In this document: in pieces, positions 33,553-44,100 of the stretch
How the letters are laid out: each line of letters opens with the position of its first letter
How positions within the stretch are numbered: the stretch's first letter is position 1
Source: Shinisaurus crocodilurus
Taxonomy: Eukaryota; Chordata; Lepidosauria; Squamata; Shinisauridae
Assembly (NCBI GenBank): GCA_021292165.1
Contig: CM037885.1
Span: 11,279,042 to 11,343,041, forward strand
Length of the DNA: 64,000 bases
Reading direction: 5' to 3'
Made by a program: the position numbers and the translations under genes
The notes under the pieces: generated by a model
The model's input: the letters and a program-made list of their open reading frames with translations, nothing else
Told to the model about the DNA's origin: nothing
The model's database searches: none

Positions 33553-33800
33553 AGCCAGTGTGGCGTAATTGTGAGAGTGTTGGACTGGGACTTGGGATAT
33601 CCAGGTTCTAGTCCCCACTTGGCCATGAAACTCACTGGGTTACTTTTAGCCAGTCATTTACTCTCAGCCTAACCTACCTCATAGGGTTGTTGTGAGGATA
33701 AAGTGGAGAGGAGGAGGAGGATTATGTAAGCCCCCTTGGGTTCCTTGCAGGAAAAAAGGTGGGGTATAAATATAACAAATAAAATAAATAAATAAACAAA
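33553..33800 (+). mobile_element. CORE-SINE (MIR-like) inside the hAT element
   Basis: GCCAGTGTGGCGTAATTGTGAGAG, GGTTCTAGTCCCCACTTGGCC, CTCATAGGGTTGTTGTGAGG and GGTGGGGTATAAATATAA. Confidence 0.85.
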
Positions 33801-34519
33801 TAAACATGTCTTCTCCTTTCTGATACAAAGCTGGCTGCTAGTCAAATAAATCCGCTCACTTGCCTGCTCCCTGTTGGGCCCTATTTCCACTAACATCCAG
33901 AGTCCAAAGAGAGAAAGGGCAGGTGAGCAAGTACAACAATAGAAATACAAAAAGAAATTGTTTTTCCTCAAAAAAGATTTTTTATTTATATTTTCGGAAA
34001 TCTGTACCCATGGAAAAAAACGGAAATATTCAGAAGATTACCTTAAATTTGGCTTTACCACCTTTAATGAATATTAGGTTAAATTAAATTATATTCTGAA
34101 AAATCTATTTTTCATGTGTTTTCTTTACCCCACCAAAATGCAAATTTATGCAAATGTGGTGAGGGGTCCCCGGTTACTTTGCCATTACAAAAGGGGGTCG
34201 CGACTCGAAAAAGGTTGGGGACCACTGAGTTAAAGAGTAACAACAAGATGCTTGTGTCTGAGAGTGAGAACGAGGTGAGGTGAGCTTCAAGGTGGAAAAC
34301 GGAGAACCTGAATGAGCTGAAACATCACTTGCTCTCTTATCCCTAACCGAGCTTGGGAGGTATTCTCAAAGAATGTAGAGAGGCTAAATTAGCTCTGAGA
34401 AGTATTATCTGTGAAGTTTGTCACAGAGTAGAATACTTCAAGGGTTTCTGAAAGCCATCATTTTAAGATGTTTTGAAGTGGGACCCATTTGTATACCAGC
34501 TCCATCTTTGAGAGTCATT

Positions 34520-34665
34520 TCCCCCCTCTATAACTATATATCAGCATTAAAATGAATACAGTATAGATTTGTTCAAGGTTAACTACATCAGTTAACTACA
34601 TTAGTAATTAACCATGAACAAATCTATATTTTATTCATTTTAATGTTGATATACATAGTTATATG
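34520..34665. repeat. Imperfect palindrome
   Basis: ATCAGCATTAAAATGAATACAG...AGATTTGTTCAAGGTTAACTACAT is inverted as AACCATGAACAAATCT...TTCATTTTAATGTTGATAT. Probably a fold-back element. Confidence 0.7.
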
Positions 34666-35154
34666 TAGGTAATATGAATTTGATTAGAATTTAAGCATGA
34701 CCTACAAGGAGGGAGTGAGCCCCAATGAAAGGGGGAAATGGCCTCATTGTGTGACCCACCTCAGAACACATTGGGACCCACCTTTGGTTCATGGCCCACA
34801 GATTGAGAAGCATGTCTTAAATCCCACCTCAAAACTGAGGTGAGAGATTTAACCTGCCCCCCCCCCCCAATTCTCCCCTGGCTCAGATATTGATCTAAGC
34901 TGGACGTGAATGCTGAGGGAGGGTAGAAAGAAAGAGCAGCATGGACAAAATCTGGTTGTGGGGGGTCAGGAGCTAAGCTCTCACAGGGCTGTAGTCCATT
35001 CACCCTCACACTCCAAACTTGTCCAGGCAGCTCCTTTCGACCTCTTCCTACCATCTCCAATAGGACCCAATGGAATGATGCCATTCCATTGGGTCTTATG
35101 TGGAAGGATAAAGAGGCTGCAGGGCAGGGGAAAATTCTGCGAATGGGGAATGAG

Positions 35155-35379
35155 CAGGGCTGGCCCTGCCATTAGACAGAGTGAGGCAGTCACCTCAGAC
35201 AGCAGATGCTGGGAGGTGGCAGCAAGGTGTTGGGGGAGAGAGCCATGAACCACACAGCCTGCTCTACACCCCCTAAGCTAGCCTGCTGCCTTCTGGTGTG
35301 GTGGTGGACACTGTCACATTGTCAAGGGGCATCATCTTGTTCTTTGCCTCAGGCAGCAAAATGTCTTGGACCATCCCTG
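35155..35379. mobile_element. hAT MITE, 225 bp
   Basis: Ends CAGGGCTGGCCC and GGACCATCCCTG, with perfect 8-bp duplication GGAATGAG (35147-35154 and 35380-35387). Confidence 0.85.
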
Positions 35380-35669
35380 GGAATGAGCTAGGTCCCAGAC
35401 ACCCACCCACCCCCACAGAGTTTGCCTTTGCAGCATCTCCCACTGATATCGTTTTCTGGTTCAGATTAATATATGAGCTGGGGGAGAGTTTGGGATGCTT
35501 GTTGAAGCTCACGTTGGCTTTGAAATTTGTTCCTGAGCCTGCAGTGGTCCACTCTCAAGGGCATCCCAAAGTGACCAAATTCGGAAATTGGATTTAGATT
35601 CTTAAATGAGATGGCCCTGTCTCAGGACCGTGGCAAAAGGCTTCATCTTAACAAATGGAACCTCTAGGA

Positions 35670-35743
35670 CAGTGTTCGCTGGCTGGGGCATGCTGGGAGT
35701 TGTAGGCCAAAAACATCTGGGGGCCCAAGGTTGGAGAACACTG
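35670..35743. mobile_element. Fold-back hAT MITE, one-arm derivative, 74 bp
   Basis: Keeps only CAGTGTTC of the left arm plus the whole right arm (CTGGGGCATGCTGGGAGTTG...GGTTGGAGAACACTG). Perfect 8-bp duplication CTCTAGGA (35662-35669 and 35744-35751). Confidence 0.9.
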
Positions 35744-35999
35744 CTCTAGGATATGAGATGGCTCCTATATCCCAGAAAGGAAATTCATGTGGTGGTGTCT
35801 CCTGTCACTGCAGCATTGTGGTGGATCAGGTAACACTTCTCAGAAATTTCACTACTGTACCACTCTTAAAGGTACCCGAACCTACACGAGATCTGGACCC
35901 ACAAACTCTAAATGTGCCCTTCAAAGTCAGAGTTACATCTGGTAAAACCTGGACAAGCAAAGCAGCATTCCATGATAGGGATAGGGATTCGGGAAGAAA

Positions 36000-36490
36000 T
36001 TCATTCAGTTCCTGAATGCAAACTTACCTACTGTAATTTCAAACCAATATGTGAACTGCAACTTGGTTAGCCTTCAACATTCGCACTTCTCTGAATTTTG
36101 TAATGGAGATTTTCAAACAATGGAGAAAATAATAGTAAAATGCATTGTATTGGGGTAATTAGGTGCAAAAAATGTGTAAATTATGGGAAAGTGCACACAA
36201 AAATCCATGTATTAGGCAAAATGTGCACAAAAAAATATGTTTGAATGTCCATGCAAAACGTTAACAAAAATTATGTTCCTTAAAAAGATAAGTTGGGGGG
36301 GGGGGAATCAAGGTTCAGGATGAACAAAATTTAAGAATTATATCCCATTTTATCCTCAAAAGAACCTTGTGAGGTAGGTTAGTCTGAAAGATAGTGACTT
36401 GCTCAAGGTCATCCAATGAGCTTCTTCAAGGCCGATTGAGGATTTGAATAATCCGGGTCTCCCTGGTCCTAGTCTGACACTCTCACCCTA
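36000..36490. mobile_element. MITE remains followed by a MIR-like fragment
   Basis: 36000-36330 is A/T-rich with GTGCACACAAAAATCC-type motifs. 36330-36490 carries CCTTGTGAGGTAGG and GTGACTTGCTCAAGGTCATCC, the minus-strand pattern of a CORE-SINE-like element. Confidence 0.45.
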
Positions 36491-36669
36491 ATGCCCAAGT
36501 CTACAGTTTTCATTTCAATTGGGGAAAAAGAAGATTTGGTGGAATATTTTTACACTCTACATTTTCAGATTCAGAACTGTGTACCGGTAACTGGTGAAGC
36601 TGTTCCCCTGTCTGCCAAACAATGCTTGTTAAAATGTCTCAATTTAGTGCCGGACACATCCCATTACAG

Positions 36670-36762
36670 GTCCAGTTTGGTTCCCAAGCGAGTCATCTGC
36701 ATTTGACATCACCATGGAAATCCTGCTGGGACTCTTTGTTTGCTTTGTGCTTGTAAATACAG
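36670..36762 (+). CDS. Gene 2 exon with signal peptide
   Basis: The coding part starts at ATG 36714 (context CACCATGG, close to Kozak) and ends in a one-base partial codon before GTAAGG. The upstream limit at 36670 follows a CATTACAG acceptor-like site and is less certain than the coding part. Confidence 0.75.
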
Positions 36763-38981
36763 GTAAGGAGTGGCTCATGGTCACCTGTGGTATATTCTCA
36801 GCTATTTCATTTTTGTGTTCCACAACCTAGGGACATTTAGTTGCTTGGGAGTGTGATAAGCAGCGGAGAAGAGTGGACCATGTCAATTACTGAAATCCCT
36901 TCCAGCTTTCTCTGCTTGCCTGTTGGAAGGGGAGACTTTAGAGTTCCTCAGCAGGGCTGGGCTGCTCTCATTGGGCGGATGAAATGTGCTGTCTGGGCCT
37001 TCCAGAACTGTAACTTGTGCACCATATTGCATCATCAGTGGTGGTAGAAGCACCCTGACATCACAAGATGGCATGAGTCATTTACTCTCCTCTCCTCCTC
37101 CAGGTGCTTCTTTGGAATGTGAAGTATGCACTGGCACCGGCAACAGCTGTACTGGCCGCATGGAGACCTGTGAGGCTGGCAAAGACACCTGTGTCATCAC
37201 TGTAACTGAAAGCTCACTGGGTGAGTGAGAGAGATGGCAAGTAAATCTGAGCCTCTGAATAGGTGGGCCAGCCCTACTGCTAGGCAGGACGCGGCAATCC
37301 ACAAAAGGTGACAGAACATCATGGGGTACCATGCAAGCAGCCAATTGTCACTAATAGAATTTAGTGCTGTGGTCTCCAATGTGGTGCCCATGGTGCCCAC
37401 AAAAAAAGTTTGGGAACTCCTGTTTAGTGTGTGTGTGTGTGGGGGGGAGAGTTCTGACAAGGGTTGATGCAGGCACCATGTGGATTTTCCACCCTTGGCA
37501 CCAAAATAGCTTATGCTAATAGACTAAGGTTCGTGCATGAGAATGGCAGGTGAGCATATGTGGTTTTGACTGTCAGTCATGTGTCGCTCAAGTCAAGCGC
37601 TTGACCGAACACAGAGAGAAGTTCATCACGTCTCCTGGGACCCATCTTAATCAGGAGAGAGAGAGGAAAGTTATTAGTCAGTGTGTGCGTGTGTGTGTGT
37701 GTTACTCACTTCTCAGCCCTGTTCAGGCATTCAGCTGAATGTGCAAGGGCTAAAAGTGTGTAGAGGCAGAGGTGTGCATTCAAGCCCTGTCCCCAATGAT
37801 CACGTACATGTGGACTCCACTTTAGACCTACGCAGGGCTTTTTTTCTGGTGGAACTCACCGGAACTGAGTTCCAGCACCTTTTCTTCTATTAATTGCATT
37901 ACAATTTAATCGCCATCTACTCCCGAGGAAATGTAATCCAAGAGTTCCGGTACCCTTTTCTCCAGAAAAAAAGCACTGGACCTACGTACATTCAGTGGAG
38001 AGGTCTGAAGAGGGTTTGTTTTTTGTTTTCGTTTTTTAAAGTGCATTCAACTGAACATGCTTACAAGGCTTTACACAATCAGGAAGCCTGATAAGGCAGG
38101 ACTTGTGGTCATGTAGAGATTCAAAGCATATTCAGTCCAATGTGCTTAGAAACCCTCTTCAGCCCTTCAGGCTGAATGCATGAAGATCCAAAGAGAAGGC
38201 CCCATGTGTGGGGTTGTTGGAGTGAGGCCTGTGTGTATTCCCCCACCTCCTACACACATTTAGTCCTCATGCATTCTGGCAAATGCCTGAACAGTGCTAT
38301 AGCGTTACATTGTACCCCCATCTGTATGTTGAAAACAACCCTGTACTGGATCAGACCATCTAGATAAGTATTGTCTGCTGCAGAGGTGGGCAACCATAAG
38401 CTCCAGCCAACATGGCCAATGTTAGGGATTCTGTTGTAATCTAAAACATCTGGGGGGCATCAGGTTGTCTACCTCTGGACTCTGTGCTGACTGGCCATGG
38501 CTCTCCAGGACTTCAGACAGGAGCCTTTCCCAGGTCTACCTGGAGATGCTGGGGCTTGAACCTGGGACTTTGGCATGCAAAGCATGTGCTCTACCACTGA
38601 TCTACAGCTCTTCTGCAGAGCCTGGTACCAGCAGCCTTAACGATGCCAGGTGAAGTCCATCTTCTTTGTTCAAGCTTTTAACAGTAATTAAAAACAAAAC
38701 CCTGCAGTTGTGATAGCTTTAATGTGTACTTAAATGGTGATGTTGCATATGGTTTTAGCTATGATCATAAATCACTTTGAGCTGCCTTATATTGGAAAGG
38801 AATGTAACAAATTTTAGAAATAAGTAATGGCATAATCCTATATATGTCTACTCAGAAGTAAGCCTCTTTGGGATTAATGAGATTTACCCACAGGTAAGTA
38901 AGTTAATAGGGCTGCAGCCTAAATTAAATATAGGAGAAATTATATATGTGTGCGTGTGTGTGTGTGTGCGTGCGTGCGTGC

Positions 38982-39038
<57 letters not shown>

Positions 39039-40587
39039 GTTTCTCCTTCCCTAAAAACTTGCAAAAGGTCATTGATAAGAGGTGGGGGAATACACACACA
39101 AGCCTCACTCCAACAACCCCACACATGGGGCCTTCTCTTTGGATCTTCATACATCTATGTTTTTAAATTTTATAGTTATATTATATTGTATTTTATGGTT
39201 TTAACTGTTTTAAACCGCCCAGAGAGCTTCGGCTATTGGGCGGTATAAAAATGTATTAAATAAATAAATAAAAGGAATAAAAAACTGACGCATCATCCAG
39301 TGAATCCCCTTCTCCTTACTTTTCACCTGCAGCTGGAATCCAGATTCAGACAGTAACTAAGAACTGTCAACCTTCCAGCGTCTGTAAATATGGCCAACAG
39401 TATATGCACTTCGGGCAGGGACAATACCTAAGGACAAGAATCACCTGTTGTGTGGGGGATGCCTGTAGAACGGCAACTCCTCAATGTAAGTCACATTTCC
39501 TCCCATGTTTCCACCCTCCTCCTATTTTCATATCACTAACCAGTTCATCGCCATTTCCCACCTTATTTTCCGTGACACAACACTGCTACAAAGTCTGCAT
39601 CAACTTCCTGTATGGTATTGCTTTCTTGCAATTATTAGTAATCTTGTTTTCTTTTTTTTGCAGAGATGTGTGTCCGTCCCTTTTTAATATTTGGGATTTT
39701 TAGGAAGACATTCTCTAAAAGAGCAACAAATGCAATGTCCCATTGTTATAACCTACCAGTGTAAACATAATTTTGCACTTGTGTAGCAGCAGACTACTTA
39801 AAAGTCAGGTATCATCAAGTAAGCATTTTGGTTAAGATGTGCTTCCCAAAAGAACACAACAAGCAGATTGCAGTTAGCATGAAAACATCTTGTTTTATTT
39901 ATTCCCCCTTTCCTTTCTTGATAGCTCATCAACATTAAGGATCAGGACCGGTGCAGGGCAGTTTGGCACCCTAGGCGGAATTATATTTAGCGCCCCCCCT
40001 CTTGTGCCGTGGGGGGGCCCTCCGGAGCAAAGCAGCCCTGTTCTGCAAAAAAAAAAAAACGCGCCACCGCCACCTACCTACCTTCCCCCCCGCCCTGGCT
40101 GCCGCTGCCTGACGCGACGGGACCCCTGCGCTCTGTTTTTTGCCGAGGAAACCAGGGCAACAGGGCTGTTTAGGCCCTGTTGCCCTGGTTCCTCCCGCCA
40201 AAACAACGTGGGTGGGGCTCCGGGAGCGACGCGGAGAAGGAAGGTGGCAGGTGGGGGGGAGGTGCAGCGGCGGCGGCGGGCGGGCGGGCGGTAGGCACAG
40301 CAGCGGCGGGCAGGCGGGCGGGGCGGTGGGAGGGAGGCCCGGCGGGGGTGGCGCGGCGGCGGCAGCAAAGAGGAGCGCAGTGTTTCTGCGCCCTCTTCAG
40401 CCACGCGCCCTAGGCAACCACCTAGTTTGCCTAGCAGTAGCACCAGGCACCAGCCCTGTTAAGGATGGGGAAGTTCTAAGAAGATCACATGTTTTCTGAA
40501 CATGAATCCCCGTACTCCTTTCCTCCTCAAGAATCCTAGGCACTTAGAAACATCTCCTTATAGGAAAGTAGCATTCACACACACACA

Positions 40588-40627
<40 letters not shown>

Positions 40628-41084
40628 TTTGGCCTCCCTGACTCTGACTTGGACACACAGGAGTATCAAAATGGTGAGAGTACTTTCCAGTCAGCCAGAG
40701 CCCTGGAATATGGCCACCTGTAGCCCAAGGCACACCAGTAGCTAGGGGTGAAAGATCTGGAAATTGGGCATTTAAACCTTTTCTAAAACCAAAATGTCAG
40801 ACTCAAAAAGTCTACCATAGCTACAAAAATGAAACTTCCCCACATAATCCCACACTCCCAAAAAAGTAAAAAGGAAAAAAAGTAGAAGTTTTTTTATTAA
40901 AAAATTAACCAAAAAATGGCCTTCAGAGCACTATGGAGCACCAAAAAGGTCAAATCAAGGCTGATTACAAGCTAGATTTGACCCCTTTAACACTCCATAG
41001 CTGCTAGAGGTCAAAAGGGTCAAATTTAGCTTGCAAACAAGCTAGATTTGACATTGTTGGTGATCTGTACTGCTCCAGACATCA

Positions 41085-41119
<35 letters not shown>

Positions 41120-44100
41120 TTTTGAAGTTGCCCAGGCCAGCAGACTGTGGCCCAAGTGGGGGTGGTGGTCAGGGAATCCAGGGGTTAACATGGCTTCCAG
41201 GCCTCCTGAAGTTGCCCAGCCCTGATTTAAAGCAACTTGGGTTTTCCTGAACTCTCCCAGTTTGGTGAAAAAAATAGAAGTGGCTTAAAAAGGAGGGTAT
41301 GAAGTGGCATATGCCTAAAATTAGTAAGTACACTGAAGAAAATTATAACTAAAAAAAAAAAAGAAACACAAAGAAGAGGCAAGGGTAGGGAGACAGGAAA
41401 AGGGTTGGTATGGGGGTATAGGAGGGAGCGGAGGGGAGGGAACCCAAGATAACTGGGGATGGAACAATCAAGGAGAAATCCTAGAAAGACCGAATAGTGA
41501 GGGTTTGGATGGGGAAGCAAAACTTGTATAGGTTTCATTTGATAGGGAAGGGCTCAGCCAAGAACAAAAGGAGACCATGAACATTCTGGGACACTGAGTA
41601 GTTCCAGACGGTTGCATGGATACATAATGTTAATCCTCTTCCCAGGATACAACCAGAGTTCTGTCAGGGATGGGGACTCGGATGCCAGGACTCGACTCGT
41701 GAGTCGGATTGAGTCCCCGCTCTGACTCGAGTTCCACTCGAGTCCCAATATTTTTAATGGGACTCGTGACTCAACTCATGACTCGAGACCAAGGACTCTT
41801 CAACATCCCTGAGTTCTCTCTGTAAATCTGGGTGGAAGTCCTTAACCTGAATGGTCATCAGGGCCGGCGCTACCGCTAGGCCAACTAGGCGGTTGCCTAG
41901 GGCGCGCGGCCGAAGAGGGCGCGTGGCTGAAGAGGATCCGTGGAGGCCGGCAGCGGGGTGCGCGCGGCCCAATGGGGTGCGCGCGGGGCTGGCGTGGCTG
42001 GCGGGCCCTCCAATGGGCAGGCGCCGCGTCCGGGCTGGGAGGCGCCGTGGAAGGAGGCTCAGCGCCGCACAGCACTGAGGCAGCGAGCGAGCGAGCGAGC
42101 GAGCAGAGCTCGATCCTGATCCGTGGAGGCCGGCAGCGGCGAGGAGAGCCAGCCAGCCCTCGCCAGACGCCCTCGACGGGCATCTCCTCCAGCCGCAGGT
42201 GCGTTCCCGGCTCCGCTCCCGGATCGCTCGGCGTGGGGTGGGGGCCTCCCGCCCTCGCTCACGGCTCTTCTGCCGGGCCGGCGCGGCTGCCGAGCGCCAC
42301 GCGGGGGACCTGCCTCCCTTCCGGCCGCCGCTGCCGCCCGCAGGAGTTGCCTCGGCCGGGCCGTGGTCGGCGGCTGGAGCGCCGCGGCTCCCCAGCCAAA
42401 GGGCGGCGCGTCCCTCCCGCGGGCGGGCGGTGGTGGGCGCGAGGCGAGGGTCGCCCACCCAGCCGATATCCTCGCTCGCTCGCCCGCCGCTGCGCCTCCA
42501 CCCGCCCTCCCGCTCGCTCGCTCGCTGCCGCTGCGCCTCCCACCGCCATCGCCACCCCCCCAACCCCCCCGTCACCCCCAAACCCCCCCGTCACCTACCT
42601 TCGTCGCGGGCAAAAAACAGCGCGGGGGTCGCGTCGCGTCACTTCAGGAGCAGCAGCCGCCGCCGCAGCCAGGGCGGGGGGGGGAGGTAGGTGCAGGGTT
42701 TTTTTTTTTTTGCTTTGGAGAGGGGGGGGGCGCTAAATAGTTTTTTGCCTGGGGCGCCAAACTGCCCTGCACCGGTCCTGATGGTCATTAACAACTATTC
42801 ATGTGTTTACCGGTGGAGGTGACACGTTATGTATTGATTGAGTTCACCACCAGGGCTCTGGATTGGCTATGATGGCGCAGGTTACGTGCTTGAGTCCCTG
42901 ATGGGGGGGAAAGTATTGATTTTCAAGGAAATTGCTTACATAGACAAAAGGAAAACAGAAAATACATGCATCAGCAAAACAAAACTATTCCTTCAGGAAA
43001 CCAACAATCTCAAATGGAGACTTAATAGAAGACACTAGCTGTGGAAAGGCAGCCCCATGCCACATTGGCCAATCTTTGTTGTTGTTGCTGCTGCTGTTGT
43101 TGATACAGACTCCTTGGATAGCTTGATTAGACTAGCAGCTCGAGAAGACATTTGTATGCCTGGGGTGAGAAAATGAGGGCCACAGGCATGTGCTGAACTT
43201 CCCTGCCCTGGCTTATCCTACACCCAGGCTTAGGTAGCATTCCCGGTTAAGAATGGAGATTTTGAGACAAGGTGCTAGGATTGTACTCAAAAAGGGCAAT
43301 GAAGTTGGGTTTCTCAAGGACATTCTGACACTGGGGCCATTGCAGCATATTAGTAAGGTACAGGGCTGCTAGTTCAGAACTAACTGTGTTTATGGACTGC
43401 TTACCTTTTGTATTGTTCCTCTTTGCTCCACCCACCAAACTGATGGGCTTTGACTAATTGGTTTCAGTGCCTCCAGTCATCACCAAACCCAATGGGAAGC
43501 AATGTCCAGCCTGCTACAGTTTGTTTTCCAGTAACTGCAATCAAGATGAGATGGTGGACTGTATTGGACCAGAGAATGAATGTCTTCATTTGACTGTAAC
43601 AGTTACTTATGGTAATTCTAATTACACATGCACTGTACAGTGGCCAGATGCATTGAGGTTAAATGGCCAAGAAAAGCAAGAGGGACAGTCTGTGATGATT
43701 CAATATTCAGCTTAACCATATACAAGATAAGCACAATGGTAGTAACCAAGAATAACACTTTATATCTAATGGTGGGCTCTAATTCACAAATGCTTATGTT
43801 ACAATCAATATTTGAGGTGCCCCAAGACACTGTTATTAAATATTAAAATTTCCAAACTATCACATTGCTCCAAAAAAATGTTCATATTGGGTTGAATCCA
43901 GATTTAGCCAGGCAGAAAGTAGACCAGGTGTAGGCAATTTGGGGGGATCCAGGGGCCACTTTCAACCTCACCGACCTCCCATGAGCTGCACTTCTGCCAC
44001 TTTGCCACTGAATTTGGCAGAACAGCAGAAAAAATAAAAAAATAAAAACAAAAAACAGTGGTTTGGTGCTGAATTTCAGTGGCAAACTGCTACGGTGGGC

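Larger units (their letters stand above)
32562..34227. mobile_element. hAT element, 1.67 kb, non-autonomous
   Basis: Ends CAACGTTCTCCAACCTGGGGG and GAAAAAGGTTGGGGACCACTG, flanked by a perfect 8-bp duplication AGTTAAAG (32554-32561 and 34228-34235). The interior is GC-rich with (CG)n, (GT)n, (GA)n and GCTGCCTGCAGTTGCCGCCA repeats. No transposase motif is seen; a CORE-SINE lies inside. Confidence 0.9.

Noticed and set aside
36491..36706. 71-codon frame just upstream of gene 2 as part of its coding region
   Set aside because: It is out of frame with the gene 2 signal peptide, ends before ATG 36714, and gene 2 matches gene 1 from the ATG on.
38480..38640. Possible tRNA-Ala gene on the minus strand
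   Set aside because: A-box and B-box text is present, but the cloverleaf is not maintained and the sequence continues into the SINE body found at several other places.
41665..41811. Regularly spaced GACTCG motifs, considered as a CRISPR-like or minisatellite array
   Set aside because: Motifs are short, in both orientations and unevenly spaced; the segment is a hAT MITE with a near-perfect 8-bp duplication.
41754..42581. Longest open frame in the window (275 codons, minus strand)
   Set aside because: It falls in the CpG-rich hAT element B. Overlapping frames on both strands are open because of base composition, the text is Arg/Ala/Pro low complexity, and no domain is visible.
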